From Xiheicaenibacterium sp046351325 (GTDB lineage: Bacteria; Myxococcota_A; Polyangia; Polyangiales; Polyangiaceae): a DNA stretch of 64,000 nucleotides. The position numbers and the translations under genes were made by a program. The stretch spans positions 62,001 to 126,000 of the forward strand of contig JAXLYR010000014.1 in the NCBI GenBank assembly GCA_046351325.1, given 5' to 3'. The notes under the pieces are model-generated. The model had not been told where the DNA came from. It saw only the letters and a list, made by a program, of their open reading frames with translations, and searched no databases. Below, piece by piece: positions 8,038-17,600 of the stretch (positions are counted from its first letter, which is position 1; each line of letters begins with the position of its first letter).

Positions 8038-8754
8038 TCACTCGAGGTGATCGCAACGTGCGCTCTCGTTACAGCAGCTTGAATTGAAGATGTTCGTTCC
8101 CCAGCCGGCGACGCAAGCGGGGATGTTGTTGCTCCTCAAATACGTGCACTGGGCAAGCGACCCCAACGTGTACGAGACGAGCGCTCGTTCGCGGTGGTTC
8201 GACCGCCCTCGATCCTTGAAGAGCATCTGGTATCCAGGGCGGTGGCGCGTCACCGTGTGCGTCATCTCGTGAACCAAGCTGTTGATTGCGCACGACCGCG
8301 TGACTTCACGCGACGACCGCCATTGCGCGAGCTTCGCCCTTCCGAGTTGAATGAGCGCTTCTCCGGGTACGCCGGGGCGGTCTCCAGTTACCTCCCTGTC
8401 AGACCATTCCAAGATCGCGGACACGGGGCCATAGCGATTGTCGACGCGCAGGAAGGCCGCGAGCGCCTTGTCCATGGTGACCCGTTCGCCGACAGGCGAG
8501 AGCCAGAGCTCTGGCGTGGCTTTGGCCAGGCTCAGACCATTCGCGCGGAACTCGAGGGACGTGAGGACGGTCTTTGCCGCGTCGATTAGAGCGAGCGTGT
8601 CTGCGACGTCGGCCGACGTCATTCGAGGGCTCGGACGCGGCATCTCCAAGGACGGAGTGCTCGTCATCAGCGCGTCCGTCCTGATTGGCGGTGCGACGAC
8701 TGGCTTCGCGCAGCCGAGCACGAGCACCGTAAGCGGGAGCGCGCGATAGAACAT
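8038..8754 (-). CDS. Small HEXXH metallopeptidase-like lipoprotein
   Basis: A 238-residue lipoprotein: MFYRALPLTVLVLGC carries the signal and lipobox. HEMTH at residues 162-166, in a hydrophobic helix (INSLVHEMTHTVT), matches the HEXXH zinc motif. The C-terminus has several cysteines (SCAINS, AQC, PACVAG, SSCCNES, RCD), probably disulfide-bonded outside the cytoplasm. The fold and substrate are not recognisable. The gene is first in the leftward run of exported proteins and is divergent from the gene at 8853; the 98-base gap between them should carry both promoters. It has no sequence resemblance to the HEASH protein at 5346 beyond the motif. Confidence 0.7.
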   Translation of the reverse strand: MFYRALPLTVLVLGCAKPVVAPPIRTDALMTSTPSLEMPRPSPRMTSADVADTLALIDAAKTVLTSLEFRANGLSLAKATPELWLSPVGERVTMDKALAAFLRVDNRYGPVSAILEWSDREVTGDRPGVPGEALIQLGRAKLAQWRSSREVTRSCAINSLVHEMTHTVTRHRPGYQMLFKDRGRSNHRERALVSYTLGSLAQCTYLRSNNIPACVAGWGTNIFNSSCCNESARCDHLE

Positions 8755-8852
8755 TCACTGGCCATGATACCCGTCTCGCGATCGGGAGGCTCCTTTCCAG
8801 CGCTCGCGTCACCGAGCTTGCGCTCGTCGTCGGGCGAGCGGATGCTGCGCGC

Positions 8853-9293
8853 ATGACGCTCGGGCGAGTGACCTTCCACCTCGACGACCTCACACAAACC
8901 TTCGATGGCGTCGCGTTGTGGCTCTATCACCTCGACGGCGCGACCGCCGATTGGAACCTCGGTGGCGGCGAGGCCCCGTGGCTTTCGGGGTTGGCGAGCC
9001 CGTCTCCTCAAGCGATCTCGGCGCCGTCTCCCACGGACCGGAGTTTCGAGGTGGAGGTGCGCTCGCTCGACGAGGCGATCGAGGCGCTGAGCGGCGGGGC
9101 AATGAAGACGCACTATCCAGTGGGCGACGCTTGCGAGATGCGGGTCCGTCACCACGGTGAGGTCGCGGAGGTCGTGCTCGACGTCGAGCTCGACTGGGAT
9201 GTATACCCGCTGCCTGCGCCGCCGCCCGACTATCGTCGGCGCCACCTCCGCGTCGAGGGTACTGTTCCCGTGCGCGCCGGCACTGGCGCGTAA
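8853..9293 (+). CDS. Small soluble protein of unknown function
   Basis: A 146-residue protein with no signal peptide, read from ATG at 8853. It is mostly beta-prone (VTFHLDDLTQTFDGVALWLYHLD, FEVEVRSLDEA, AEVVLDVELDWDVYPLP) with a proline-rich turn near the C-terminus. No family is recognised. It ends 30 bases before the TIGR02996 gene, on the same strand, so the two probably form an operon. Confidence 0.6.
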   Translation: MTLGRVTFHLDDLTQTFDGVALWLYHLDGATADWNLGGGEAPWLSGLASPSPQAISAPSPTDRSFEVEVRSLDEAIEALSGGAMKTHYPVGDACEMRVRHHGEVAEVVLDVELDWDVYPLPAPPPDYRRRHLRVEGTVPVRAGTGA

Positions 9294-9323
9294 AGTCACT
9301 CGCGGGCGTGATGAGGCAGCCGC

Positions 9324-11063
9324 ATGGACGCTGAGGCGGAGCTGATCGAGGCCATCGAGCGTGACCCAGACGACGAGTCTGGATATGCCGTGTATGGCGA
9401 CTTCTTGCAGAGCCGCGGCGACCCTCGCGGCGACTTGATTGCGCTGCATAGAGCTCCCAAGAAGGGGCGCGCGGCGGAGCAAGTCCTCGCGGCGCACCGC
9501 GCGCGGCTCTTGGGGCCGCTCGCGGAGCACGAGGGGCAGGTGAAGCTCGAGTGGCAGCTCGGCTTCATTCGACGCGCGCGCGTGGTCGCCGACGACGAGG
9601 CGCGCGCGTGCGAGATCGTAAAGGACGTGATCCTCTCGCCGTCCAGTCGGTTTCTTCGACGGCTCGAGGTCTCCATTCTGGGCCGCGAGCCTCGCTATGA
9701 TGCAGTCGAGGCGTGCCTCATCGAGCTCGCCAGGCCCTCGACGCTCGACACTATCGAGCTCGGTAAGGGCAAGCAGCACCGGCTGTCTCCCGAGCTCTCG
9801 GCGGCGTTTCCGCGCCTTCAGATTGCCCCGAGCTGGGACAAGACGCTCGCGGCGACCAAGCAGCGACGGAGGAGCAACGACAATCCATTGTCGGCGGCCT
9901 TGCCGGCGCTTCGTCAAAAGGATGGTAGCGAGCTGCCCCTCGAGGACGTCGCGCTCCTTCGTGCCTTGGGCGCCGAGGTTGACAAGAAGGAGCCGCTGGG
10001 GCTCGTAACGCAGCTCCGCGCGACCTGCTCCGCCAGCGCACTGGACGAGTACAGCGCTGGTCTGGTGAAGCTCTGGCAGCGACGCCGAGACGCCTCGAAC
10101 GCGTGGGTGCTCGACGTCGCGGCCGCGCTCGGGGGGCCCGCCACCGCGCACACGATCGGGCGACATATCGCTGACGTCTCTCACCAGCGAGCTGTGCATT
10201 CGCTCGAGGTGCTCGGGACCATGGAGACGCCCCTCGCCACGCTCGAGATCTTCGCGGTGACCCGTCTCTGGTCCTCTCGCGGCGAACACGCAGAGCGCGT
10301 GCTCGCGAACAGAGCCGCCGCTGGGTCGGTGACCCCTCATCGGCTGCTCGCGCAGACAGGCGCGAACCGGCCAGCGGGCTTGCATGGGCCAATCGCAGAG
10401 CGATTCCGAGAGCTCGACGCGAGCGCTGTGGAGCTCTTGATGACGACGGGCTGGTCGACCACCATCGACGAAGCGCGCAAGTTGTTCCTCGACGGCCCGC
10501 GCGCGCTCAGTTCGTTACTGTTCTGTCAGTCATCTGCACCCACGAAGCGCGGGTTCTTCGCGCGGCTCTTCGGCAGAGCCGTTGACGCTCCGCTTTGCTC
10601 AGCGTTTCGGCTAGCCCCGGACGGCGGCCTCGACTGCGACGGGCGACCTGTTGTGTTGGATCCGTCCGCGCCCATCTCCATCGTGCACCCGAGCCAGCTC
10701 GCACCTGAGGAGCGCGAGCGCTGGCGCATTTGGCAGGAGGAGAGGCTCCCTCCCTTCCCACAAATGACGCGCAGCTCACCGCTCTCCTACGACGCCGAGC
10801 CCACCCTGAAAGCCATCAAGGCGACGCTGACGAGCTTCCCATCGTTCGCGGCAGTCCGCGCGCGCGGCTTCCGCAACGCCGGCCAAAAGGACGAGGAGCA
10901 CCGCGAGACTCAGCTCGGGCGCACGTTCGTCTTCCGCGGCGAGGCGTATGTGTTCGGCGTCGACTTCGAGACACGAGAGCTCGTCGCCTCGCAGAGCAGG
11001 TTGCCGCGCGTCGTGGCCTTCGAGGCCGCGCGTGAGCTCGGCTTCGCCGTCGCCGCGAGCTGA
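9324..11063 (+). CDS. TIGR02996-domain protein
   Basis: A 579-residue cytosolic protein. The N-terminus (residues 1-46: EAELIEAIERDPDDESGYAVYGDFLQSRGDPRGDLIALH) is a clear TIGR02996 domain. That domain is described as companion to leucine-rich or other repeats in Myxococcus and Gemmata; its function is unknown. The middle (about 130-400) has short helical repeats resembling HEAT or LRR-like arrays without a clean consensus, and the last 60 residues form a separate region ending in the segment QTRELVASQSRLPRVV. A Shine-Dalgarno-like GAGG lies 8 bases before the ATG. A role in protein-protein interaction is inferred. A related TIGR02996 protein is encoded at 34986. Confidence 0.8.
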   Translation: MDAEAELIEAIERDPDDESGYAVYGDFLQSRGDPRGDLIALHRAPKKGRAAEQVLAAHRARLLGPLAEHEGQVKLEWQLGFIRRARVVADDEARACEIVKDVILSPSSRFLRRLEVSILGREPRYDAVEACLIELARPSTLDTIELGKGKQHRLSPELSAAFPRLQIAPSWDKTLAATKQRRRSNDNPLSAALPALRQKDGSELPLEDVALLRALGAEVDKKEPLGLVTQLRATCSASALDEYSAGLVKLWQRRRDASNAWVLDVAAALGGPATAHTIGRHIADVSHQRAVHSLEVLGTMETPLATLEIFAVTRLWSSRGEHAERVLANRAAAGSVTPHRLLAQTGANRPAGLHGPIAERFRELDASAVELLMTTGWSTTIDEARKLFLDGPRALSSLLFCQSSAPTKRGFFARLFGRAVDAPLCSAFRLAPDGGLDCDGRPVVLDPSAPISIVHPSQLAPEERERWRIWQEERLPPFPQMTRSSPLSYDAEPTLKAIKATLTSFPSFAAVRARGFRNAGQKDEEHRETQLGRTFVFRGEAYVFGVDFETRELVASQSRLPRVVAFEAARELGFAVAAS

Positions 11064-11091
11064 ATTGGCCTTCGTCGCGCGCCAGCATCAG

Positions 11092-11105
11092 TGACAGAGC
11101 TGTCA
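11092..11105. repeat. TGACAGAGCTGTCA inverted repeat, copy 1
   Basis: TGACAG-AG-CTGTCA, a perfect inverted repeat with 6-base arms, lies 28 bases after the TIGR02996 gene. An identical copy is at 31248-31261. In both places it is preceded by G, giving the same GTGACAGAGCTGTCA sequence (a GTG start plus four codons). Confidence 0.4.
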
Positions 11106-11250
11106 TCTTCTCGCTGAGTGCACCATTGCTGCACCCGTGGCGCGCTGAGGCGTTCGATGAGGTCGGCAGCCGAGGCTATTCGCAAATCCGCGGCGATAAC
11201 GTGTCGATTCCCTTGGGCACGACGGAACGGGGTTTGCCTAGCGCCGCATC

Positions 11251-11652
11251 ATGAAGCGCTTATTCCTCGCACTCGCGCCTTTGTTCGCGCTGGGCTGCGA
11301 TCAACCCGTTACCAATGACGTCCCGTGTGAGCTCGTCGTCGCCCACGTCGAGTCGCTCGGCGAAACGAACGCTCCAGAGGGCCTGCCCGAGAGCAGCAGG
11401 CTCGAGGTCGCTCACGCCCTGAGCGAGGCGCGACAGGCGCCACGTTGCGAGGACTTATCGCCCAAAGAGCGCAGCTGTCAGCTCCAAGCGAAGTCGCTCG
11501 CAGAGGCCTTCGCCTGCCTGCCGGCGCCTCCGGCCGACAAGGCGGCGGTCAATGTGGAGGAGACGCCGGAGGGCCTAGTCGGGCCCACGGCCGCGCCGCC
11601 GTTGCCCATGCGACAGCCCGCAACCGATCTCGCCCTCAACCCCAGCGAATGA
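11251..11652 (+). CDS. Small lipoprotein before the RHS gene
   Basis: A 133-residue predicted lipoprotein: MKRLFLALAPLFALGC signal and lipobox. The mature part is helical and acidic, with cysteines at C-E-L, C-E-D and C-Q-L spaced as two possible disulfides, and a Pro-rich C-terminus. It is not a known family. It ends 7 bases before the start of the giant RHS protein, so it is almost certainly co-transcribed with it. It could be an accessory or surface chaperone for that protein, but no evidence for this is visible beyond position. Confidence 0.7.
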   Translation: MKRLFLALAPLFALGCDQPVTNDVPCELVVAHVESLGETNAPEGLPESSRLEVAHALSEARQAPRCEDLSPKERSCQLQAKSLAEAFACLPAPPADKAAVNVEETPEGLVGPTAAPPLPMRQPATDLALNPSE

Positions 11653-11659
11653 GCGAACG

Positions 11660-14600
11660 ATGAGAACGAAACGAAGCCTGACCCTGATCGCGGCGCTCAC
11701 GACGACCTCGCTGTTCGGCGAGCTCATCGCGCGCGCCTATCCCAGCGATGTGTTCACGACCCCGAGCGCAGTCCCCACCCCACAAGCCGGTAAAGAGACC
11801 AACCCGAGCTTTGCCTCGGATCGCGTCGATGAGAGCGGCGCAGCCACAATCTCGATCCCCATTCCCACTGCGCCGAACCGCAATGGACACGTGCCGAACT
11901 TGGCGCTCGGCTACTCCTCGAAGAACGCTGCCCGCGGCGGTCTGGCCATGGGCTGGACGCTCGATCTACCGTCGATCGAGGTCGACACCGCGCGTGGGGC
12001 AATGCAGGAGATCCGTTATCGGGCCTCGGGCGGCGGCCGCCTCATCCAGGTCGACGAACCAGTCGAAGCGGGTTGGACCGCCTGGCGCGGTGAAGAGGAC
12101 GGCTCCTTCACGCGCTTCGAGCGCAAGGACGGCGAGCTGGCGTCGCAATGGCGTGCCCGCCAGACGGACGGCACTGTCCTCTATTTCGGCGAGACAGACG
12201 AGTCGAAGGATCTGAACAACGAAGTGTCTGCCTGGGAGGGGCGCGAGGGGCGCTGGTTCGTGACCCGCAGCGTCGACAAGTACGGCAATGAGATCCGCTA
12301 CAACTATGAGAAGGTGATGGGCTACGCGCCGGAGGGCCAGCTCGTGCCCGTCGACATCGCGATCTCCTCGATCGAGTATGGCGCCAACGCGGCCGCGGGC
12401 CTGACGCATCACACCGTGATTCGCTTCGACTACGCGGCGCCCGATCATTGCGACGTAGGCAATGTCCCCGTGGGCGCGCTGATGGACTATCGCACGGGGC
12501 TCTTGATGTACAAAGGCGCGGCGCGCCTCACGAGCGTGCACCTCGAGACCCGCGGCGCGAGCGGCATGACCGAGCGTCGTCGCCTCGACCTCAGCTACGA
12601 CACCAATGAGCTACAGTGTCATGTCGGTAGCGCGCACGCGCCGCTGCGCATCCTCACGGGCGTGACCGAGACTGGCTTCGCCGCGGACGGGACGGCGACG
12701 GTCATGCCGACCCGAACCTTCCAATACAATCGACTGGAGCGCATGTTCGACGCCACCCGAAACGGGGTGAGCGCGGGGCCGTCGGGTGAGATTGGCGAGC
12801 CAACACCGGGCGGGCCCAAGAACCGGGACGCGACCCATCAGCTGACCATCGACCTCGACGGCGACGGGCGCCTCGATCGCGTTTCGACAGGGGCGCTCGG
12901 GGCAGGGGGGCATTGCACCGCAGTTTGGGAGAGAGGGGTCGCAGGTGGGTTCGAGCCGGCCGCAGAGGTCGGTGACGACCAGACCTTCCTCACGCTGCCT
13001 TGGCGCACGGGCAGCGCTCCGACTGGGCGTGAGCTCTGCTCGCTTTCGCACCAATTGACCAGCTTCGACAACACGCCCGGCAGCTCGACTTGCTCCATCG
13101 AGCAGGCGGAGAGCAACTCCCCGGACGCGCAAATGAAATACAACCTTCGCGACTGGAACCACGATGGCTTGCCCGACCTCGTGATGACAGCGGAGGGGCG
13201 CGGCGACGTCTATCGCGCCGAGCTCGACTCGACGCTAGGCCCCGACCCCAGCTGCAACCCTCCAGTGCCGGGGCCGGGCCAGTGCGTCCGCGTCGAAGAG
13301 GCCGCGTGTGGTGGCTTCGTCACCCGCGTGCGGTTCAATCAGGGCGACGGCACCTTCTCGGCGCCGGAGAGCTTCGTGCTGCCACGCCCGCTCGACCCTG
13401 AGCAGGGCGCGAATGGCGCTACCTGGGATAGTTATGTCGACTTCGACGGCGACGGCTGGGAGGACGTCGTCTCTTACGTGCGCAACGTGTCCGCGCGCTA
13501 CAACGCTTACAATGTCCGGCTGAATCAGCGCGACGGCACCTTCAGCGCACCCATCACAGTGCAGTTGCCGGACATCGACGGCTACGAATGGGACACTACG
13601 GGTGAGAACGAGGTGTACCGGATGCTCGCGCTCGCGCCGAGCGTCGGGCGAAACATCGTCGGCTGGGAGAGCGTCCCTCTCCCTGGCGACCAGGACTCCG
13701 AGCTCGCCGAGACAGGCTCGACCAATCGCACAGCGGGCGAGCTTCGCGACGTGAACGGCGATGGCCTCGTGGACTACGTGTTCTCCCACGGCACTGGCGC
13801 GCGCGTCCTCTACAATCGCGGCGGCGACTTCTCGATGTATCTCGGGGTCGCCAATCAGGATCGCGGCCACCTCCTCCTCGGGCCGAACGAGCCCGAGATG
13901 CTCGAAGAGAGCATGAAGATAAACGAGGTCGACAAGCAGGAGTCTCAATACAATGTAGGCATCCCCGTCCAAGGCGACCGCTGGTTCTCGCGCAGCACCC
14001 TCCGTGCGATCGATTTCGACGACGACGGCCTCGTCGACCTCGTGAAGCTCCCAGAGCCGCAGCAGGTGCGGTCCGTAGAGTCAGGGCTGTGGTTCCAATA
14101 CCAACCCGAGATTGGAGAGAACGAGCACGCCGAGTTGTTCCTCAACCTCGGGGACCGTTTTGTCAGCGTCGGTAACAGCGTCCCGCTCGAGCGCGCCAAA
14201 CAGGCGCTTTCACACCGAATCGTCAATGGCACTGGCTTCCAGCTCCAGCAATGGCGCACGGAGTCCGACTTCGTCGATGCCGACGGAGACGGCCTACCTG
14301 AGGCTATCGATGGCAGCGCCATCGGGCACGCGCGCTATGACTCCGACGACCAGCCGCTGCGCACGCTCAAGTCCGCAAGCGACGGCCGCGGGGGGCACAC
14401 CGACTATCACTACCGCGCAGTCGTGGGGGAGGGGGCGCCCCACGTAGTGTGGGTGGTCGACCAGGTGACGACGCGCGCCGACGTCGGCGCAGAGGGCGCC
14501 GACCCGGCGATGGTGACGAGCTACGACTACGAGGGCGCGGTTTACAACGCCGACCCCGAGGGTGATTACGGCTTCCGCGGCTTCACCCGAACCACCGTGA

Positions 14601-17600
14601 GCCTGCCGAGTGGCGCTTACCAAGTTGTCACGAAGGACTACGCCCAGAGCTACCACGGCCTGGTGACGCGTGAGGAGATCTTCGCTGCCGATGGGAATCT
14701 GGCGTCTTATACGAGTCGCTCGTTCGAGACCCGGACGCTGTTCGCCAATGACGCCTTCCCCGGTGAGGTGACGACGTATCATCCCACGCTCGAGCAGACC
14801 CGCACTTGTCGCGCCGGGCAGGGTTACATGCAGTGTCTCGGGTCGGGCGACCGTCGGGTGACCGAGCGCAGCTTCGTCGCGCTGGCGCCACTCAATGGCG
14901 GTGTTCCCGCGCGCCAGGTGCAGCAATGGGAGCGCACGGGCGCGGTGCCCGGCGCAGTCACCGGCAACAAGCTCTCGTGGAATGTGCCGCAATATACGAG
15001 CAGCGCGACCACGTATCTCGACCATCCAGCCGGCGAGGTCAAATTCGTCTATGACGCGCCCAACCTGACGCGGCAGGTCTCCGCGATATGGCATTACTAC
15101 GACACGTCCAAGCGCTGCGAGTTCTGGACGACACGCAACATCGACTCGAGCGGCAACTATGCTGTGTCGACGCACATCTGCGATCTCGCGACGGGCAACG
15201 TCTTCTGGGAAGTCAGCCCTCGCCACTTCTCTGCCAATTCACCGGGTAGAGTCATCCAATACGACGCCGATCAGCGCTTCGTCGCGCAGGTGACCAACGA
15301 GCTCGGTCACACCACGGTGAAGACGTGGGATCCTGCGACGGGCAAGCAGCTGTCGGAGCGAGGTCCAAACACGAAGGCAGCCCAGGGGATTCTGACGAGG
15401 GACGGCTGGGAGGTCGACGTCGACGGCTTCGGCCGCGAGCTCCGAAGGCGCGTCTACTTGGATGACGCCGTATCGGGCTATCGAGCGGAGGAGATCTCCC
15501 GCGCGAGCTACTTCGATCAGGCGAGCCAACCCTCGCGCGTCGTGATCGAGAAGAAGATCGATCTCGGCGGCTCGCGCTGGGCCAAGACCGAGGCGATCAG
15601 TGACGCCCTCGGCCGACCCATCATCGAGCGCACCTACGAGAATGGCAGCGTGCGCGCCGAGACGCGTCGCTTCTACGACGCCGCTGGGCAACAGAGCCGC
15701 GTGAAGGTGCCGCGCCCCGGGGCCTACAACCTCGAGTTCGTGGAGTGGCAATACGCTTACGACAGCCTCGGTCGTATGCTCGAGGCTCGTGAGCCGAGCC
15801 ACCCTGGGTGCGACGGAGCGCTCGGGACGGCCGGCGCGTGTGGCAAGCGCTGGACGTACAGCGGGCGCACCACGACCGAGCTCGACGCAGTGGGGACGGC
15901 GGGTGGCAAGATTGGCAAGAGCCGCTCGACCCTCGACGCCTTCGGACGCCTCGTCAAAGTGGAGGAGCTCCTCGACGACGGGAGCTGGGCGACCACGAAC
16001 TACGAGCTCGACGGTAACGACAACGTGGCGCGCGTGGTCAGCGCTGACGGCGTTGTAACCGTAATGGAGCACGACCAACTGAGCCGGCGCACCGCCGTGA
16101 CCCGCGGCGCCAACACCTGGCGCTTTGGCTACGACGCGAATGGAAACCTCACCAGCGTGACGTCGCCGTTGCCGGCGGGGGCGCAACAAGCCGACTACAC
16201 GACTACGCTCGCTTACGATCCGCTGAATCGCGAGACGCTGCGGCTACCGGCCAAGCGGGACTGGACGAAGGCCGAGCTCGACGATCGCGGCTCTGGGGCC
16301 GTCACGACCACCTACGATGTCGGCGCGAACGGCATTGGGCGCGTCGCCTCGGTCGAGGCCGATTGGGGCAACCCTGACCGCTACCGCGTCGACTACACCT
16401 ACGAGGCGCGCGGGCTCGTAAGCAGCGAGACCCACCGCTTCTCGGTGCTCGGTGGCACCTACGCCGACACCCGCACGTTGACCCGAACTTACACCGCCCA
16501 AGGTCTGTCCTCGAGCTCCACCGAGGCCGACGGCGATCTCCCCTCGACCAGCACCAAGCTCGTCACCACGTACGACACGCGCGGACTTCCCGCGGTGCTC
16601 TATTGGTGGGGTTACGGCTGGACCCAGCAGGTCCGGCGCCTCGCCGATGGGCGCGTCTTCCACCGCTATTGGTCGCACCCTGGTGTGCTCGAGGCCGAGG
16701 GCAACACGGCCTTCGACGACGTCGGTCGGGTGGTCTGGCTCAACGTCAAATCCAAGCTGCCTGGCGAGACGACCGCGACCCAGCGTGTCGCTCAGGGCTA
16801 TCACTTCGACGGCGCTGGGGACGTCTATCAGCTCGATACGATCTACGCGCCGACTGGCGGCGTAGGGCAGGACGCCTATGCCCAATACGCATATGACACC
16901 ATGCACCGCCTCGTCGCTGCGACGGGGGATCGCGGCTACAAGGGGACCTTTGCTTACAGTCCTGGTGGTCGCATCATCGCGGCGAACGTCAGCGCCGATG
17001 CGTCGGCGGTGCGTGTCCAGGACCGCGACGTCACCTATGTCTATGGCTCGGACGTGCCCGGCTCGACCTCCGACCCCGACGCGCCTCTGCGCCTCGTGGA
17101 GAACGGCGGCGGCGCTGACTTCATGAGCATCGACTACGATCGCGCCGGCAACGCGACCAGCCGCGCGCTCAGGGCCGGCACTTACAATCATGTCTACGAC
17201 GGCCTCGACCGCCAACGCGAGGTCACGAACCCCGACGGCTCCAAGGAGCTCGACTTCTACGGCGCCGACGGCATGCGCGCGCTGGTCGTCACCGTCGACC
17301 CCAACGACGACGTGCAACGCGTTCAATGGAACCTCGGCGGCACCGAGATCTGGTACGACGGCGACGGCCACGTCGAGAAGACCGTCGCGACGAGCGCCAT
17401 CGACGGCGCCGTGGTGCGCGTCGTCGACCGCGACCACCGCGAGCTCGTCTTCCAAGACCCGCGAAGTCACGTCATCGCGACCATCGGCGAGAACGGCGAG
17501 CTCCTCTCGAGCTTCTCCTATGGCCCATATGGCGAGCTCCTGCGCGAGCACGGCTCCGAGCCCGAAGAGCACCTCAGGCGCTTCAACGGCAAGCAGTGGG

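Noticed and set aside
8667..10385. A 572-codon minus-strand frame
   Set aside because: It runs antisense to the TIGR02996 protein, which has a recognised domain and a ribosome-binding site. The minus frame is Arg-rich shadow sequence.
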